From positions 1 to 33,196 of the forward strand of contig JAUILI010000023.1 in NCBI GenBank assembly GCA_030433075.1: DNA of 33,196 nucleotides. The letters run 5' to 3'. A program made the position numbers and the translations under genes. The stretch comes from Gammaproteobacteria bacterium. Lineage in GTDB: Bacteria > Pseudomonadota > Gammaproteobacteria > Pseudomonadales > Azotimanducaceae. The notes below the pieces were generated by a model. The model did not search any database. It saw only the letters and a program-made list of their open reading frames with translations, and was not told the origin of the DNA. Each line of letters opens with the position of its first letter. Within the stretch, counting starts at the first letter, position 1. Shown here piece after piece: positions 1-8,860 of the stretch.

Positions 1-1256
1 GCGCCTATCGCGCGCCGACCCGGGTCCGGGTAGAGGCCCTTCGCCTGGATCGCTTCGATTTCGAGGCGGAGCAAGATATTTCCGAAGAGGCGGTGCTCGC
101 GGCTTACGAACGCGAGAAGGCCGCCTTCGAGGGGCAGGAGCAACGGGAAGCGGCCCATATTCTTCTCGCGGAGACGGACGATCGGGACTTGGCTGCGGCA
201 CGGGCCTTGGCGGAAACGCTTCTGGCGCGCCTTGAGGCCGGGGAGGACTTCGCGGCGCTGGCCGAAGAATTTTCCGATGACCCGGGCTCTGCGAGCGATG
301 GGGGTCGGCTCGGAGCGGCGGCTCGAGGGACCTTTGTGGGGCCCTTCGAGGAGGCGCTCTTTTCCATGGTTCCCGGCGAGCTTCGAGGCCCCGTGGAAAC
401 GGAGTTCGGCGTTCACATCCTCCGGCTTGATAACGTCTTTACCACGGAGCTTCCGAGCTTCGATGAGCTGGCCTTCTCCCTTCGGGAACGGCTCCGGACC
501 GAAGCGGCGGAAGCCGCCTTCGCCGAAGCCAAGGCTAAGCTCGAGGTGCTGGCCTACGAGGCTCCGGATCTCACCGAGCCCGCGGAAGCCCTGGGGCTCA
601 CCCTGGAGCGCCCTGAGCCCTTTTCTCGGGAGGGTGGCGAGGGCATTTTCGCCACCGCCGCCGTGCGAGAAGCGGCCTTTTCCGCCGAGGTGCGGGAAGA
701 GGGCTACAACAGCGAGGTGCTCGAACCTCGGGAGGGCCTGGCCGTCGTCCTTCGGGTCATCGAAGAGATTCCAGCCCGCGATCAAACGCTGGAGGAAGTC
801 CGTGAAGACGTGACCCAGGCGTTCATCGCGGAGGCTTCCGCGCGCTTGGCTGAGGACGCGGCCCAGGCGGTGCTGGACGAACTTGAAGCCGGGACCTCAA
901 TCTTTGAGGTGACCCAGGCCGAGGGTCGGGAGTGGGTTCGGGAAGAAGGGCTGCTGCGCACAAACACGGAACTTCCTCCGGCGCTCCGGGATGCGGCCTT
1001 CCGCCTCGCGCCGCCCACGGCGGAGGAGCTCCGCCGCTTGGATAGGGTGAGCCTTCCCAGCGGAGAGCAGCTGGTGCTGATCCTTACCGATGTGCGGCCC
1101 GGGAACTACGACGCCCTGAGCGAAGAGCAGAAAACGTCGCTGCGCGCGCAGCTGGCGCAGCGAAGCCAGGGCGTGGACTTCACGGCCTTCCGTGCGGCCC
1201 TCGCCCGGGACTTTCCCATCAAGCGAAGCCGATCGAATATGACGGAGTTGCCCTAG
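1..1256 (+). CDS. ppiD: Peptidyl-prolyl isomerase PpiD, C-terminal part (5' end outside window)
   Basis: The reading frame is open to the left edge (first full codon at base 3), so a start codon inside the window would be artificial; about 417 C-terminal residues are visible. A parvulin-type rotamase domain is recognisable from REAAHILL through DDPGSASDGGRLG to FGVHILRLD, followed by a long alpha-helical, Glu/Ala-rich tail typical of PpiD. PpiD is an inner-membrane-anchored periplasmic foldase that works at the Sec exit site on newly exported proteins. The N-terminal membrane anchor is not in view, so SurA is a formal alternative, but the single rotamase domain followed by a roughly 270-residue tail fits PpiD much better. 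It ends with TAG 38 bp before the convergent mltD stop, with no obvious terminator between them. Confidence 0.88.
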   Translation, partial: AYRAPTRVRVEALRLDRFDFEAEQDISEEAVLAAYEREKAAFEGQEQREAAHILLAETDDRDLAAARALAETLLARLEAGEDFAALAEEFSDDPGSASDGGRLGAAARGTFVGPFEEALFSMVPGELRGPVETEFGVHILRLDNVFTTELPSFDELAFSLRERLRTEAAEAAFAEAKAKLEVLAYEAPDLTEPAEALGLTLERPEPFSREGGEGIFATAAVREAAFSAEVREEGYNSEVLEPREGLAVVLRVIEEIPARDQTLEEVREDVTQAFIAEASARLAEDAAQAVLDELEAGTSIFEVTQAEGREWVREEGLLRTNTELPPALRDAAFRLAPPTAEELRRLDRVSLPSGEQLVLILTDVRPGNYDALSEEQKTSLRAQLAQRSQGVDFTAFRAALARDFPIKRSRSNMTELP

Positions 1257-1293
1257 AACGGGATCCCCGCGCCCCAGGTGGGGCGCGGCGTGC

Positions 1294-2862
1294 TTAGTTG
1301 ACCGCGGTGACCGCGACGAAGAGGGTCAGCGGTTGCCCCGGTTGCAGATACGCTTTCGGGTCCAAGGCATTCCAGCCAACGATGTCGGCCACGGTCACTC
1401 GATAGCGCTTAGCAATCCGCGCAAGGGAGTCCCCCTCTCGAACGCGATAGGCGACCCGGCGGGATACGGCGCTGCGCTTCGGCGGCAGGGCTTCCAAGGC
1501 CGTGGGAGCGGGGCCTTCCTGGTACACCACGAGCGATCGGCCCACGCGGAGCACATCCCGCTCCCGCATGCCATTCCATCGGGCCAAATTGGCCGTGCTG
1601 GTGCCGTAGGCTCGGGCCAGCGTCCAGAGGCTATCCCCGGGGCGAACGGTGACCTCAAAGCGCGTGCCGCGCCCTACGGCGGGGGCTGTGCGCTGCTCGC
1701 GTTGATCGGCGCTCAGGGCGTAGCGCTCTTCCGTCGCGCTGGCCCGGGGCACGAGAAGCGCATCTCCGGCGCGAATGATGTTGCCTCGAAGCTGGTTGGC
1801 CCGGCGGAGGGCTTCCACGCTGCTGTGATAGCGGGCTGCGATGACGGAAAGGGACTCTCCTTCCCGGATGATATGCCGCACCCAGGCCACGCGCTCAGAG
1901 GGATCAAGGGAAGCAAGACCCGTACGGAAGGCCTCAGCCTTGTCCTGGGGAAGGAGCAGTCGGTGAGGGCCATCGGGATGGGTGGACCAGCGATTGAGCG
2001 CGGGGTTTAAGCGGTAGAGCGTTTCCATGTCCATGCCCGCGAGGTCTGCGGCGCGGGCAAGGTCGAGCTGGCCCCCGGTCTCCACCACGGCGAACTGCGG
2101 CGCATTGGGGAGGGGATGAAGGGCGAGCTCATAGGCCTCCGGATTCCGCACTAGCCGGGCAATCGCTAGCAGTTTGGGGACGTAGGCTTCCGTTTCCCGG
2201 GGGAGGTCCAGGGAGAAGAAATCGAGGGGTTTGCCGCGGCGCTGGTTGCGCCGCTGGGCCTTGCGGACATTGCCGGAACCCGAGTTGTAGGCGGCCAGCG
2301 CCAGCAGCCAATCCCCTTCGAACAGTCCGTGCATATCCTCAAGGAAGGTGTAGGCGGCCTCCGTAGCCTTCAATACGTCCCGGCGCTCATCGTGCCACCA
2401 ATCTTGCTGGAGGCCGTAGAGGCGGCCCGTGGCCGGCATGAACTGCCACAGCCCGGAGGCCCGGGCGGGGGAGAAGGCGAAGGGATCAAAGGCGCTTTCC
2501 ACCACGGGAAGAAGCGCCAGTTCCAAGGGAAGACCCCGGTGCTCGGCCTCGGTGACGGCGAAATGCAGATAGGGCTCGGCGCGGGTAAAGGTTCGCTCTA
2601 GGTAATCGGGGTGGCGCGCGAACCAGTTCAGCTCAGTGGTGATTCGCGGATGGTGAAGTTCCGGGAGGGCATAGCCCCGCCGGAGACGTTCCCATAGATC
2701 CGCCGGCGGTAGGGGCTCGGGGGCGTAGGGCACCAGCTCATAGCTGAGGCTTGGAGAAAGGGTCGGCGCCAGCTGAAGCTGGGGGGTGTCGCTTTCCGGG
2801 GGTAGGGTGCTGCACCCCCCCAGGGTTAGGAGGGCGCCAAGGCCCAGGCCGGCGGCGCGCAT
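1294..2862 (-). CDS. mltD: Membrane-bound lytic murein transglycosylase D with three LysM domains
   Basis: This 522-residue outer-membrane lipoprotein should cleave the glycan strands of peptidoglycan to 1,6-anhydromuropeptides. The N-terminus is a lipoprotein signal with lipobox LGGC (Cys17). The SLT domain covers about residues 95-205, with the catalytic Glu122 in the VESAFDP motif, then SGLWQFMPATG and AAYNSGSGNV, all hallmark family-1 transglycosylase motifs. Three LysM peptidoglycan-binding repeats follow at about 329-372, 403-447 and 471-516; the E. coli enzyme has two. The ATG directly abuts the gloB stop codon (no intergenic base), so translation is probably coupled to gloB. The gloB-mltD pairing is conserved in gammaproteobacteria. 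Confidence 0.96.
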   Translation of the reverse strand: MRAAGLGLGALLTLGGCSTLPPESDTPQLQLAPTLSPSLSYELVPYAPEPLPPADLWERLRRGYALPELHHPRITTELNWFARHPDYLERTFTRAEPYLHFAVTEAEHRGLPLELALLPVVESAFDPFAFSPARASGLWQFMPATGRLYGLQQDWWHDERRDVLKATEAAYTFLEDMHGLFEGDWLLALAAYNSGSGNVRKAQRRNQRRGKPLDFFSLDLPRETEAYVPKLLAIARLVRNPEAYELALHPLPNAPQFAVVETGGQLDLARAADLAGMDMETLYRLNPALNRWSTHPDGPHRLLLPQDKAEAFRTGLASLDPSERVAWVRHIIREGESLSVIAARYHSSVEALRRANQLRGNIIRAGDALLVPRASATEERYALSADQREQRTAPAVGRGTRFEVTVRPGDSLWTLARAYGTSTANLARWNGMRERDVLRVGRSLVVYQEGPAPTALEALPPKRSAVSRRVAYRVREGDSLARIAKRYRVTVADIVGWNALDPKAYLQPGQPLTLFVAVTAVN

Positions 2863-3630
2863 TTAGAAGCGGTCCTTCCAGCTGCGCAGGGCCGCGAAGC
2901 ACGCACTCGGCTCAGCGGTTTCAAGATGCGCATCCTGCGCCGCCAGGGCCTGACGTACCCCAGGCGCTTCCGTCCGCAGGAAGGGGTTGGTGGCCCGCTC
3001 AAGGGCGATGGTTGTGGGGACGGTCGGCGTTCCCGCTGCGCGCAGCGCCTCGGCCTCATCTATGCGGGCGAGGAGGGCAGCGTTGTCCGGTTCCACGGCC
3101 TTGGCAAAGCGGAGGTTAGCCAGGGTGTATTCGTGGGCGCAGTAGACCGCGGTGTCCCCGGGAAGCGCGGCTAGTCGAGCCAGACTCCCATGCATTTGGG
3201 GTGCCGTTCCTTCAAACATTCTTCCGCAGCCCCCGGCGAAAAGCGTGTCGCCGCAAAAGAGCAGCCCAGCCTCGGCGCTGTAATAGGCAATGTGGTCCAG
3301 GGTATGGCCCGGAACGGTCAATACGGTAAAGGAAGTGCTTCCGAGCGTTAGGGTGGCGCCATCCTCCAAGGGATCGGTGATGCCCTCGAAGGGGCTGTGG
3401 GCAGGGCCGTAGATGGGACAGCCGTACCCTTCCGCCAGCTGGAGCGCCCCCCCGGTATGATCAAAGTGGTGATGGGTGATGAGCACCCCGGAAAGGGTCA
3501 GCTCACGGACCTCGAGGGCCGCTTCTATGGGGGCAGGATCCCCGGGATCAACGACCCAGGCCCGGCGCGCATCGTCGTGGAGTAGCCACAGATAGTTGTC
3601 CTGAAATGCCGGGACGGCTAAAACGTCCAT
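2863..3630 (-). CDS. gloB: Hydroxyacylglutathione hydrolase (glyoxalase II)
   Basis: The 255-residue protein is a metallo-beta-lactamase-fold thioesterase. It hydrolyses S-lactoylglutathione to lactate and glutathione, the second step of methylglyoxal detoxification, in the cytoplasm. The di-metal site is intact: THHHFDH at residues 52-58, then VPGHTLDH, CGDTLFAGGCGRMFEG and CAHEYTLAN. The length matches E. coli GloB (251 aa). The start is supported by an AGGGGG Shine-Dalgarno five bases before the ATG. A TATCAT -10-like hexamer lies upstream at 3663-3668, with only a weak -35. It leads a two-gene unit with mltD and is divergent from the methyltransferase-rnhA-dnaQ operon, so 3631-3712 must hold both promoters. 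Confidence 0.96.
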   Translation of the reverse strand: MDVLAVPAFQDNYLWLLHDDARRAWVVDPGDPAPIEAALEVRELTLSGVLITHHHFDHTGGALQLAEGYGCPIYGPAHSPFEGITDPLEDGATLTLGSTSFTVLTVPGHTLDHIAYYSAEAGLLFCGDTLFAGGCGRMFEGTAPQMHGSLARLAALPGDTAVYCAHEYTLANLRFAKAVEPDNAALLARIDEAEALRAAGTPTVPTTIALERATNPFLRTEAPGVRQALAAQDAHLETAEPSACFAALRSWKDRF

Positions 3631-3712
3631 GGAAACCCCCTGTCGGGCGCGGAAAACCCCGTATGATAGGGAAGCTTGACCAGGGACTCTAGACGCAATT
3701 CACGAGGCTGAC

Positions 3713-4537
3713 ATGTGCGCCCTTCGCTTTGAAACGGCCTTCGATGCCCCCCGAGCCAGTCAAACGGCCCGTTTTTTTGCCTCCCCCATGGGGCAACGGT
3801 TAGAAAAAGCGGAGCTTGCAGCGCTTCGGGAGCGCCTGTCGGGCTGCGCCGGCGCCCGCGCCCTGGTGCTCACCGCCGGCGTGGATGAGCGCCTTGCGGA
3901 CGCGTTGCCCGTGGCGCGGCGCCACATCGTTCGCTTAAGCGCTGCGGAGGATGTGCTTCCCGCCCGCCGCCGTGCGATCAGCAGCGGGGCTATTACGGTG
4001 GCCGATCCCGCGAACCTTCCCTTTGAGACCGACGCCTTTGACGTGGTGGTGGCCGTTCACGGGCTGGACCTCGCCGATCGGCCCCAGCAGGCCCTTCGCG
4101 AGCTCAGCCGGGTGCTCGCCCCGGGGGGGCGGCTCCTCATGACCGGCTTCAACCCCTGGAGTAGCTGGGGCTTACGTCGATTCCTGACGCCGCGGCAAGC
4201 CCCCTGGAACAATCACTTCCTCGGCGCACGGCGCATTGGGGACTGGTTGTCGGTGCTCGATTTCACCCTGGGCGATCTCAGCTATGTCCATTATCGCCTC
4301 CCCGAGCCCTGGGGCTGGGGGGGCTGGGAACACCCGAAGCTCAAGGGTCTTAAGGCTTGGCTTCAGCCGCCTCTGGGGGCGGCCTGGGTGCTGAAGGCGC
4401 GGCATGCGCCGGCCCTAGCCCTCCCCGAAGCGCGCCTCCTGCGGCGGGGCCGGCGAGCCGTGGCGGGAACGCCCAGCGCCGCTCGACAATCGGGTTCCAT
4501 CCTGCGCTTTCCGGAAAACGATGACCGCGCCCGTTGA
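3713..4537 (+). CDS. yafS: YafS-type SAM-dependent methyltransferase
   Basis: This 274-residue class I methyltransferase has the Methyltransf_11 pattern: a central acidic motif in [19 protein letters not shown] (about residues 102-120) and a motif III region, [20 protein letters not shown]. The FNP-W segment and its position between gloB/mltD and rnhA/dnaQ match the E. coli yafS locus. The usual glycine-rich SAM loop (near [13 protein letters not shown]) is degenerate, so substrate and even activity are uncertain. The 3' end overlaps rnhA by 17 bp, indicating co-transcription and probable translational coupling. No specific reaction is assigned from sequence. Confidence 0.85.
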   Translation: MCALRFETAFDAPRASQTARFFASPMGQRLEKAELAALRERLSGCAGARALVLTAGVDERLADALPVARRHIVRLSAAEDVLPARRRAISSGAITVADPANLPFETDAFDVVVAVHGLDLADRPQQALRELSRVLAPGGRLLMTGFNPWSSWGLRRFLTPRQAPWNNHFLGARRIGDWLSVLDFTLGDLSYVHYRLPEPWGWGGWEHPKLKGLKAWLQPPLGAAWVLKARHAPALALPEARLLRRGRRAVAGTPSAARQSGSILRFPENDDRAR

Positions 4538-5000
4538 GCTTTGGACCGACGGCGCCTGCCGGGGAAACCCAGGCCCCGGGGGCTGGGGCGCGGTGCTGCG
4601 CTATGGTGGCCGGGAAAAGCACCTCTGGGGGGGTGCCCCGGATACGACCAACAATCGCATGGAGCTGACCGGCGCCCTCGAGGGCTTGCGGGCGCTTCAG
4701 CGTCCCGTCGCCGTTCGCCTTCACACCGATTCGGTCTACGTGCTGAAGGGCATGACTGAATGGGTGGCGGGGTGGGAAAAGCGAGGCTGGCGCACGGCCG
4801 CTAAGAAGCCCGTGCTGAACGTGGATTTATGGCAAGCCTTGGTGGTTGCGGCGGAGCCCCATCGCATTGAATGGGTATGGGTGAAGGGACACAGCGGCGA
4901 TCCTGGCAACGAGTTGGCAGACGCGCTGGCCAATCGGGGGGTGGACGCCTTCGCCCTCCTTGGGCAAACGGGACAGGACGAAGCGGTGGTGAGCGCATGA
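4521..5000 (+). CDS. rnhA: Ribonuclease HI
   Basis: This cytoplasmic endonuclease degrades the RNA strand of RNA-DNA hybrids (R-loops, primers). All active-site residues are present at exactly the E. coli numbering: Asp10 ([13 protein letters not shown]), Glu48 ([10 protein letters not shown]), Asp70 (LHTDSVYV), His124 ([11 protein letters not shown]) and Asp134 (ADALAN). Length is 159 residues against 155 in E. coli. The ATG lies within the end of yafS (17 bp overlap), and its stop overlaps the dnaQ start (ATGA), so the three genes form a tight operon. The conserved rnhA-dnaQ adjacency, divergent in E. coli, is here head-to-tail. Confidence 0.98.
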   Translation: MTAPVELWTDGACRGNPGPGGWGAVLRYGGREKHLWGGAPDTTNNRMELTGALEGLRALQRPVAVRLHTDSVYVLKGMTEWVAGWEKRGWRTAAKKPVLNVDLWQALVVAAEPHRIEWVWVKGHSGDPGNELADALANRGVDAFALLGQTGQDEAVVSA

Positions 5001-5713
5001 GGCAGGTGGTTCTTGATACGGAAACAACGGGGCTTGAGCCCGAGGCGGGCCATCGCATTATTGAAATCGGGGCGGTGGAGATCGTGGGGCGGCGCCTCAC
5101 GGGGCGCCACTTCCATCAGTATTTGAACCCTGATCGGGCCATCGACGAGGGCGCCCAGGCGGTGCACGGGCTGACGGCGGAGTTTTTGGCAGACAAGCCC
5201 CGCTTTGCCGATATCGCCGAGCCGCTCCAGGCATTTCTCAGCGGCGCCGAGGTGATCATCCACAATGCCCCCTTCGACGTGGGCTTCTTGGATGCGGAGT
5301 GGCGGCGCCTTTCCCAGGGACCGGAGAACACTGCTTCTCTCTGCGAGATTACCGACTCCCTCACTCTCGCTCGGCGTCTCCATCCCGGGCAGAAAAACAG
5401 CCTTGATGCGCTGTGCCGCCGCTATGACATCGATAACACGGAGCGGACGCTCCACGGCGCACTCCTCGATGCGGAGCTTCTAGCGGACGTATTCCTAGCC
5501 ATGACCGGGGGGCAGACCGCGCTCGGCCTTGGGGCAGAGGATGGGGAAGGGGCAGGGAGTACGCGGGAGGTGACCCTCGCGGCGCCAAAGCAATGGCCGA
5601 AGACGCCTCGAGCAGCCCTTTCCCCCGAAGCGGAGGCGGCGCACCACGCCTATCTAGAAGCTCTGGAGAAGGCGGCGGGTGCGCCGCCCCTGTGGCTTCG
5701 AGATCCCGCCTAG
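4997..5713 (+). CDS. dnaQ: DNA polymerase III epsilon subunit (3'-5' proofreading exonuclease)
   Basis: The 238-residue DEDDh exonuclease is the proofreading subunit of the replicative polymerase core. Exo I is VLDTETTG (Asp7, Glu9), Exo II is [11 protein letters not shown] (Asp94), and Exo III is HGALLDAE (His153, Asp158). The C-terminal tail after about residue 185 is the flexible, Ala/Pro-rich region expected to bind the alpha subunit. The open frame extends 42 codons upstream through rnhA, but the ATG at 4997 is chosen because it starts exactly at the family N-terminus and forms an ATGA overlap with the rnhA stop. The stop overlaps the convergent nhaB stop by 4 bp (CTAG). Confidence 0.97.
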   Translation: MRQVVLDTETTGLEPEAGHRIIEIGAVEIVGRRLTGRHFHQYLNPDRAIDEGAQAVHGLTAEFLADKPRFADIAEPLQAFLSGAEVIIHNAPFDVGFLDAEWRRLSQGPENTASLCEITDSLTLARRLHPGQKNSLDALCRRYDIDNTERTLHGALLDAELLADVFLAMTGGQTALGLGAEDGEGAGSTREVTLAAPKQWPKTPRAALSPEAEAAHHAYLEALEKAAGAPPLWLRDPA

Positions 5714-7200
5714 AGCAGGTACTGTACGGCAAGGAAGCCCGTAATCCCCATGCTGATGGTGTAGGGCAGAGCCATCACCACCATGCGCACGTAGGACAGG
5801 CGAATCAGCGGGGCGATCGAGGAAGTCAGCAAGAACAGAAACGCCGCCTGCCCGTTGGGCGTGGCCACGGAGGGAATGTTCGTTCCCGTGTTAATGGCCA
5901 CGGTGAGCTTATCGAAGTGCTCCCGCCCGATCGTGCCGGCATCCAGCGCCTGCTTCACCTCATTGATGTAGACCGTGGCGACAAAGACGTTGTCGCTAAT
6001 GGCAGAGAGCAAGCCGTTGGCGATAAAGAAGAGCCCCGGCTGGAGGCTTTCCTTCTGGGCAAGCACCCAGCTGATCACGGGAGAGAAGAGGTGCTGGTCA
6101 TGGATGACGGCGACCACGCTGAAAAACACCACGAGAAGCGCCGTGAAGGGCAGGGCTTCCTCGAAGGCTTTGCCCAGCTGGTGCTCCTCGATCACGCCGT
6201 TAAAGGCGGTCTGAATCACAATCACCATGAGGCCAATGAGGCCCACTTCGGCCCAGTGCATGGCCAGTGCAACGATGAGGATGATGGCCGCCGCGCCTTG
6301 GATGAAGAGCCGAGCAACCTGCGAAGGGGTGCGGCGCTTCGTTTCCTCGGCGTCGTAGTCCTCGAGGATCTTCCGCACCGGCGCCGGGAGCTTCGCGCCA
6401 TAGCCGAAGGCGCCGGTTAGCTCGAGAGCGAGGCAGGTCACGAGCCCCACCGCGAGCACGGGCATGGTGACCGGCGCCATGCGCACGAAGAACTCCACGA
6501 ATTCCCAGCCGGCCTTCCCCGCAATGAGTAAGTTTTGCGGCTCGCCCACGGTGGTGCAAACCCCGCCGAGGGCCGTGCCGACGGCCGCGTGCATCATGAG
6601 CGAGCGAAGGAAGCTGCGGAAATCGTCGAGATCCTCCCGATGCATTTCCCCCACTTCATGGTCCGAGCCGTAATCGTGGTCGTGATGAAAGCCCTTCCCC
6701 GACGCGACCTTGTGATAGATCGAGTAGAACCCCACGGCAACGGAGATCACCACCGCGGTAACCGTGAGGGCGTCGAGGAAGGCGGAGAGGAACGCCGCGG
6801 AAATGGAGAACATGAAGGACAGGAGCATCTTCGAGCGAATGCCAAGGAGGATCTTCGTAAAAAGGAAGAGCAGCAGTTCGCGCATAAAGTAGATGCCCGC
6901 CACCATAAACATAAGCAGCAGGATGACCGGGAAGTTGGCAAAGACTTCCGTGCGGATGCTCTCCGTATTGGTCATGCCAATCAGGACCGCTTCCAGCGCG
7001 AGGAGCCCGCCGGGCTGTAGGGGATAGCAGCGCAGGGCCATGGCCAGGGTGAAGATGAACTCCACCACCAAAATCCAGCCCGTGACGAAGGGGCCCGCGA
7101 CAAAAAAGGCCACGGGGTTCAGGACCAAAAACGCCAGCAAGGTTTGCTTGTACCAGTCGGGGGCGCTCCCGAGGAAATTCCGCCAGAGGGCTTGCGTCAC
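5710..7200 (-). CDS. nhaB: Na+/H+ antiporter NhaB
   Basis: This 496-residue inner-membrane protein exchanges cytoplasmic Na+ for H+, contributing to sodium and pH homeostasis. It has about twelve hydrophobic segments and family-specific stretches including [40 protein letters not shown], the hydrophilic histidine-rich loop [27 protein letters not shown] and [20 protein letters not shown]. Length is close to E. coli NhaB (513 aa). The start is GTG, supported by AGGAG five bases upstream. Its 3' end overlaps dnaQ by 4 bp in convergent orientation and no terminator hairpin is visible there, so antisense read-through is possible. Identification is firm; kinetics or Li+ specificity cannot be read. 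Confidence 0.96.
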   Translation of the reverse strand: MTQALWRNFLGSAPDWYKQTLLAFLVLNPVAFFVAGPFVTGWILVVEFIFTLAMALRCYPLQPGGLLALEAVLIGMTNTESIRTEVFANFPVILLLMFMVAGIYFMRELLLFLFTKILLGIRSKMLLSFMFSISAAFLSAFLDALTVTAVVISVAVGFYSIYHKVASGKGFHHDHDYGSDHEVGEMHREDLDDFRSFLRSLMMHAAVGTALGGVCTTVGEPQNLLIAGKAGWEFVEFFVRMAPVTMPVLAVGLVTCLALELTGAFGYGAKLPAPVRKILEDYDAEETKRRTPSQVARLFIQGAAAIILIVALAMHWAEVGLIGLMVIVIQTAFNGVIEEHQLGKAFEEALPFTALLVVFFSVVAVIHDQHLFSPVISWVLAQKESLQPGLFFIANGLLSAISDNVFVATVYINEVKQALDAGTIGREHFDKLTVAINTGTNIPSVATPNGQAAFLFLLTSSIAPLIRLSYVRMVVMALPYTISMGITGFLAVQYLL

Positions 7201-7281
7201 GCTGACTCCTAAAACAAATCAAAGGGGGGGCTGCGCAAAACGCCTTGGACCCTACCTGATTTCCCGTTGCGCTTAAAGGAA

Positions 7282-7626
7282 TTAACTGCGGGGTTTTGGT
7301 GGAAAAAGAAGACCCAGCTGGAGGGCCATGATGAGGTGCCCATCGCTTCGCACTTCCCCGGCCATGAAGGCCTCCATGGGATTGGCCTTGCCCTCCAAAA
7401 TGGCGAAGGCGAGCTCGAGGGAGGGGTAGTAGAAGCGCACGCGGGGGCAGCCAAAATCCGGGGCTTCTCCAAGGCCAAGGGTCAGGGCGCCCCGTTCCAC
7501 CGCCAGATAAAAGGCTGGGTTTTCGGCAATGACCACCTGGTAGAGGCGATGCATCTCGGCGCTGGCCTCGCTGCGAAAATGGGGGCGCAGCCGGGCCTCA
7601 AGGGCTTCAAGGGTGAGATCAAGCAT
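7282..7626 (-). CDS. SCP-2 sterol-transfer-family protein
   Basis: The protein is about 114 residues. It shows the SCP2-like pattern of an amphipathic first helix (LEALEARLRPHFRSEAS), a central beta region (AFYLAVERGALTLGLG) and the C-terminal segment GKANPMEAFMAGEVRSDGHLIMALQLG, where the GxxxPMxAFMxG motif is typical of bacterial SCP2 proteins. Such proteins have a hydrophobic lipid-binding cavity; the physiological ligand in bacteria is generally unknown. The frame stays open to 7716, but ATG 7626 is preferred: GGAG lies six bases upstream and the domain begins there. It is divergent from sohB and upstream of nhaB on the same strand with an 81 bp gap. Confidence 0.8.
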   Translation of the reverse strand: MLDLTLEALEARLRPHFRSEASAEMHRLYQVVIAENPAFYLAVERGALTLGLGEAPDFGCPRVRFYYPSLELAFAILEGKANPMEAFMAGEVRSDGHLIMALQLGLLFPPKPRS

Positions 7627-7787
7627 GGGGGGCTCCAAGGACGTCGGGAGCGATGCTACCCCGGAGACGGGCGCCGGGGGAACGTCCCTGGACGCCCCGG
7701 GGAGGGAGGGGTACATTCCCGCGGCTGATCCGGCTGCGGGGCGTTCCCCCGCGGCGTGGGCCTGAGTTCTAGGGAAAGGAGCCTTTG

Positions 7788-8837
7788 GTGGCAGAGTTTT
7801 TGTCGGAGTACGGACTGTTTTTGGCGAAAAGCCTGACCTTTTTGCTGGTGGCTTTGGTGCTGCTATCGGCCATGGCCGGCCTTGCCCTCCGCAATCGCCG
7901 GGGGACGCAGGAAGGGGCTATCGAGGTGAAGCGCTTGAACGATCGCTTCGATGACCTTCGCCTTTCCGTGCAAAGCGCCGTGCTCGATGACGCCAGCTTT
8001 AAGAAACAGCAAAAAGCCGAAAAGAAGGCGCGCAAGGCTCGGGATAAAAAAGGCGCCGGGGACGACCGGGAACGGCCGCGCCTGTTTGTGCTCGATTTTC
8101 TCGGTGACCTGGAGGCCTCGGCGGTGGAAGCACTGCGGGAAGAGGTCAGCGCCGTGCTCCTCGAGGCGCGAAAGGGGGATGAGGTGGTGCTTCGCCTCGA
8201 GTCCCCTGGGGGTATGGTTCATAGCTATGGTCTCGCGGCCTCCCAGGTGGAGCGGCTCCGAGCCAAGGAAGGGCTAACGGTGACGGTCTGCGTGGATCGC
8301 GTCGCCGCGAGCGGGGGCTATCTCATGGCCGCTCTGGGGCATCAAATTCTTGCGGCCCCCTTTGCCATTTTGGGGAGCATTGGGGTGGTCGCGCAGGTGC
8401 CCAACGTGCATCGGCTGCTTAAGAAGAATGACGTGGACGTGGAAGTGCTCACGGCGGGGGAATACAAACGCACCCTCACCGTGCTCGGGGAGAACACGGA
8501 GCAGGGGCGGAAAAAGTTCCTTGAGGAGCTTGAGGATGTGCATCGGCTCTTTAAGGCCTCCGTGCAGGCTGCCCGGCCAAGCCTCAGCGTCGAGGCCGTC
8601 GCCACGGGAGAAAGCTGGTTCGGCACCGATGCGCTGGCCCGGGGCCTCTGTGATCAGCTTGAGACCAGCGATAGCTATCTGCTGCGCCGCGCTGACGACG
8701 CGGAGCTGTTCGAGGTGCGCTGGTCCGTGCCCCAAAGTCCCCTCGATCGCTTACTGCAGGGGGCTCAAGGCACCGTGAATCGCGCCGTGGACGGCGCCTT
8801 GAGCCGGGTGCTGAACCGCAGCAGCTGGCTTCGCTAA
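7788..8837 (+). CDS. sohB: SohB inner-membrane serine peptidase (signal peptide peptidase S49 family)
   Basis: The 349-residue protein has one N-terminal transmembrane segment (about residues 10-33), a charged Lys/Arg-rich linker around residues 70-95, then the S49 protease domain. The Ser/Lys dyad is visible: Ser175 in VAASGGYLMA and Lys227 in AGEYKRTLT, matching the E. coli SohB positions within a few residues. It probably cleaves remnant signal peptides or membrane protein fragments. Two adjacent start codons exist, TTG 7785 and GTG 7788; GTG is chosen because AAGGA ends seven bases before it, whereas TTG would be only four bases away. acuI follows 23 bp downstream on the same strand with its own ribosome binding site. 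Confidence 0.95.
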   Translation: MAEFLSEYGLFLAKSLTFLLVALVLLSAMAGLALRNRRGTQEGAIEVKRLNDRFDDLRLSVQSAVLDDASFKKQQKAEKKARKARDKKGAGDDRERPRLFVLDFLGDLEASAVEALREEVSAVLLEARKGDEVVLRLESPGGMVHSYGLAASQVERLRAKEGLTVTVCVDRVAASGGYLMAALGHQILAAPFAILGSIGVVAQVPNVHRLLKKNDVDVEVLTAGEYKRTLTVLGENTEQGRKKFLEELEDVHRLFKASVQAARPSLSVEAVATGESWFGTDALARGLCDQLETSDSYLLRRADDAELFEVRWSVPQSPLDRLLQGAQGTVNRAVDGALSRVLNRSSWLR

Positions 8838-8860
8838 TCGCTTTACAAGGAGAGAGTGCT

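Noticed and set aside
5593-6420. 275-residue plus-strand open frame opposite nhaB, and a 161-residue one at 6535-7020
   Set aside because: They are antisense to a clearly conserved transporter, have low-complexity His/Glu/Gly-rich composition, and lack ribosome binding sites. GC-rich genes often give such long shadow frames.
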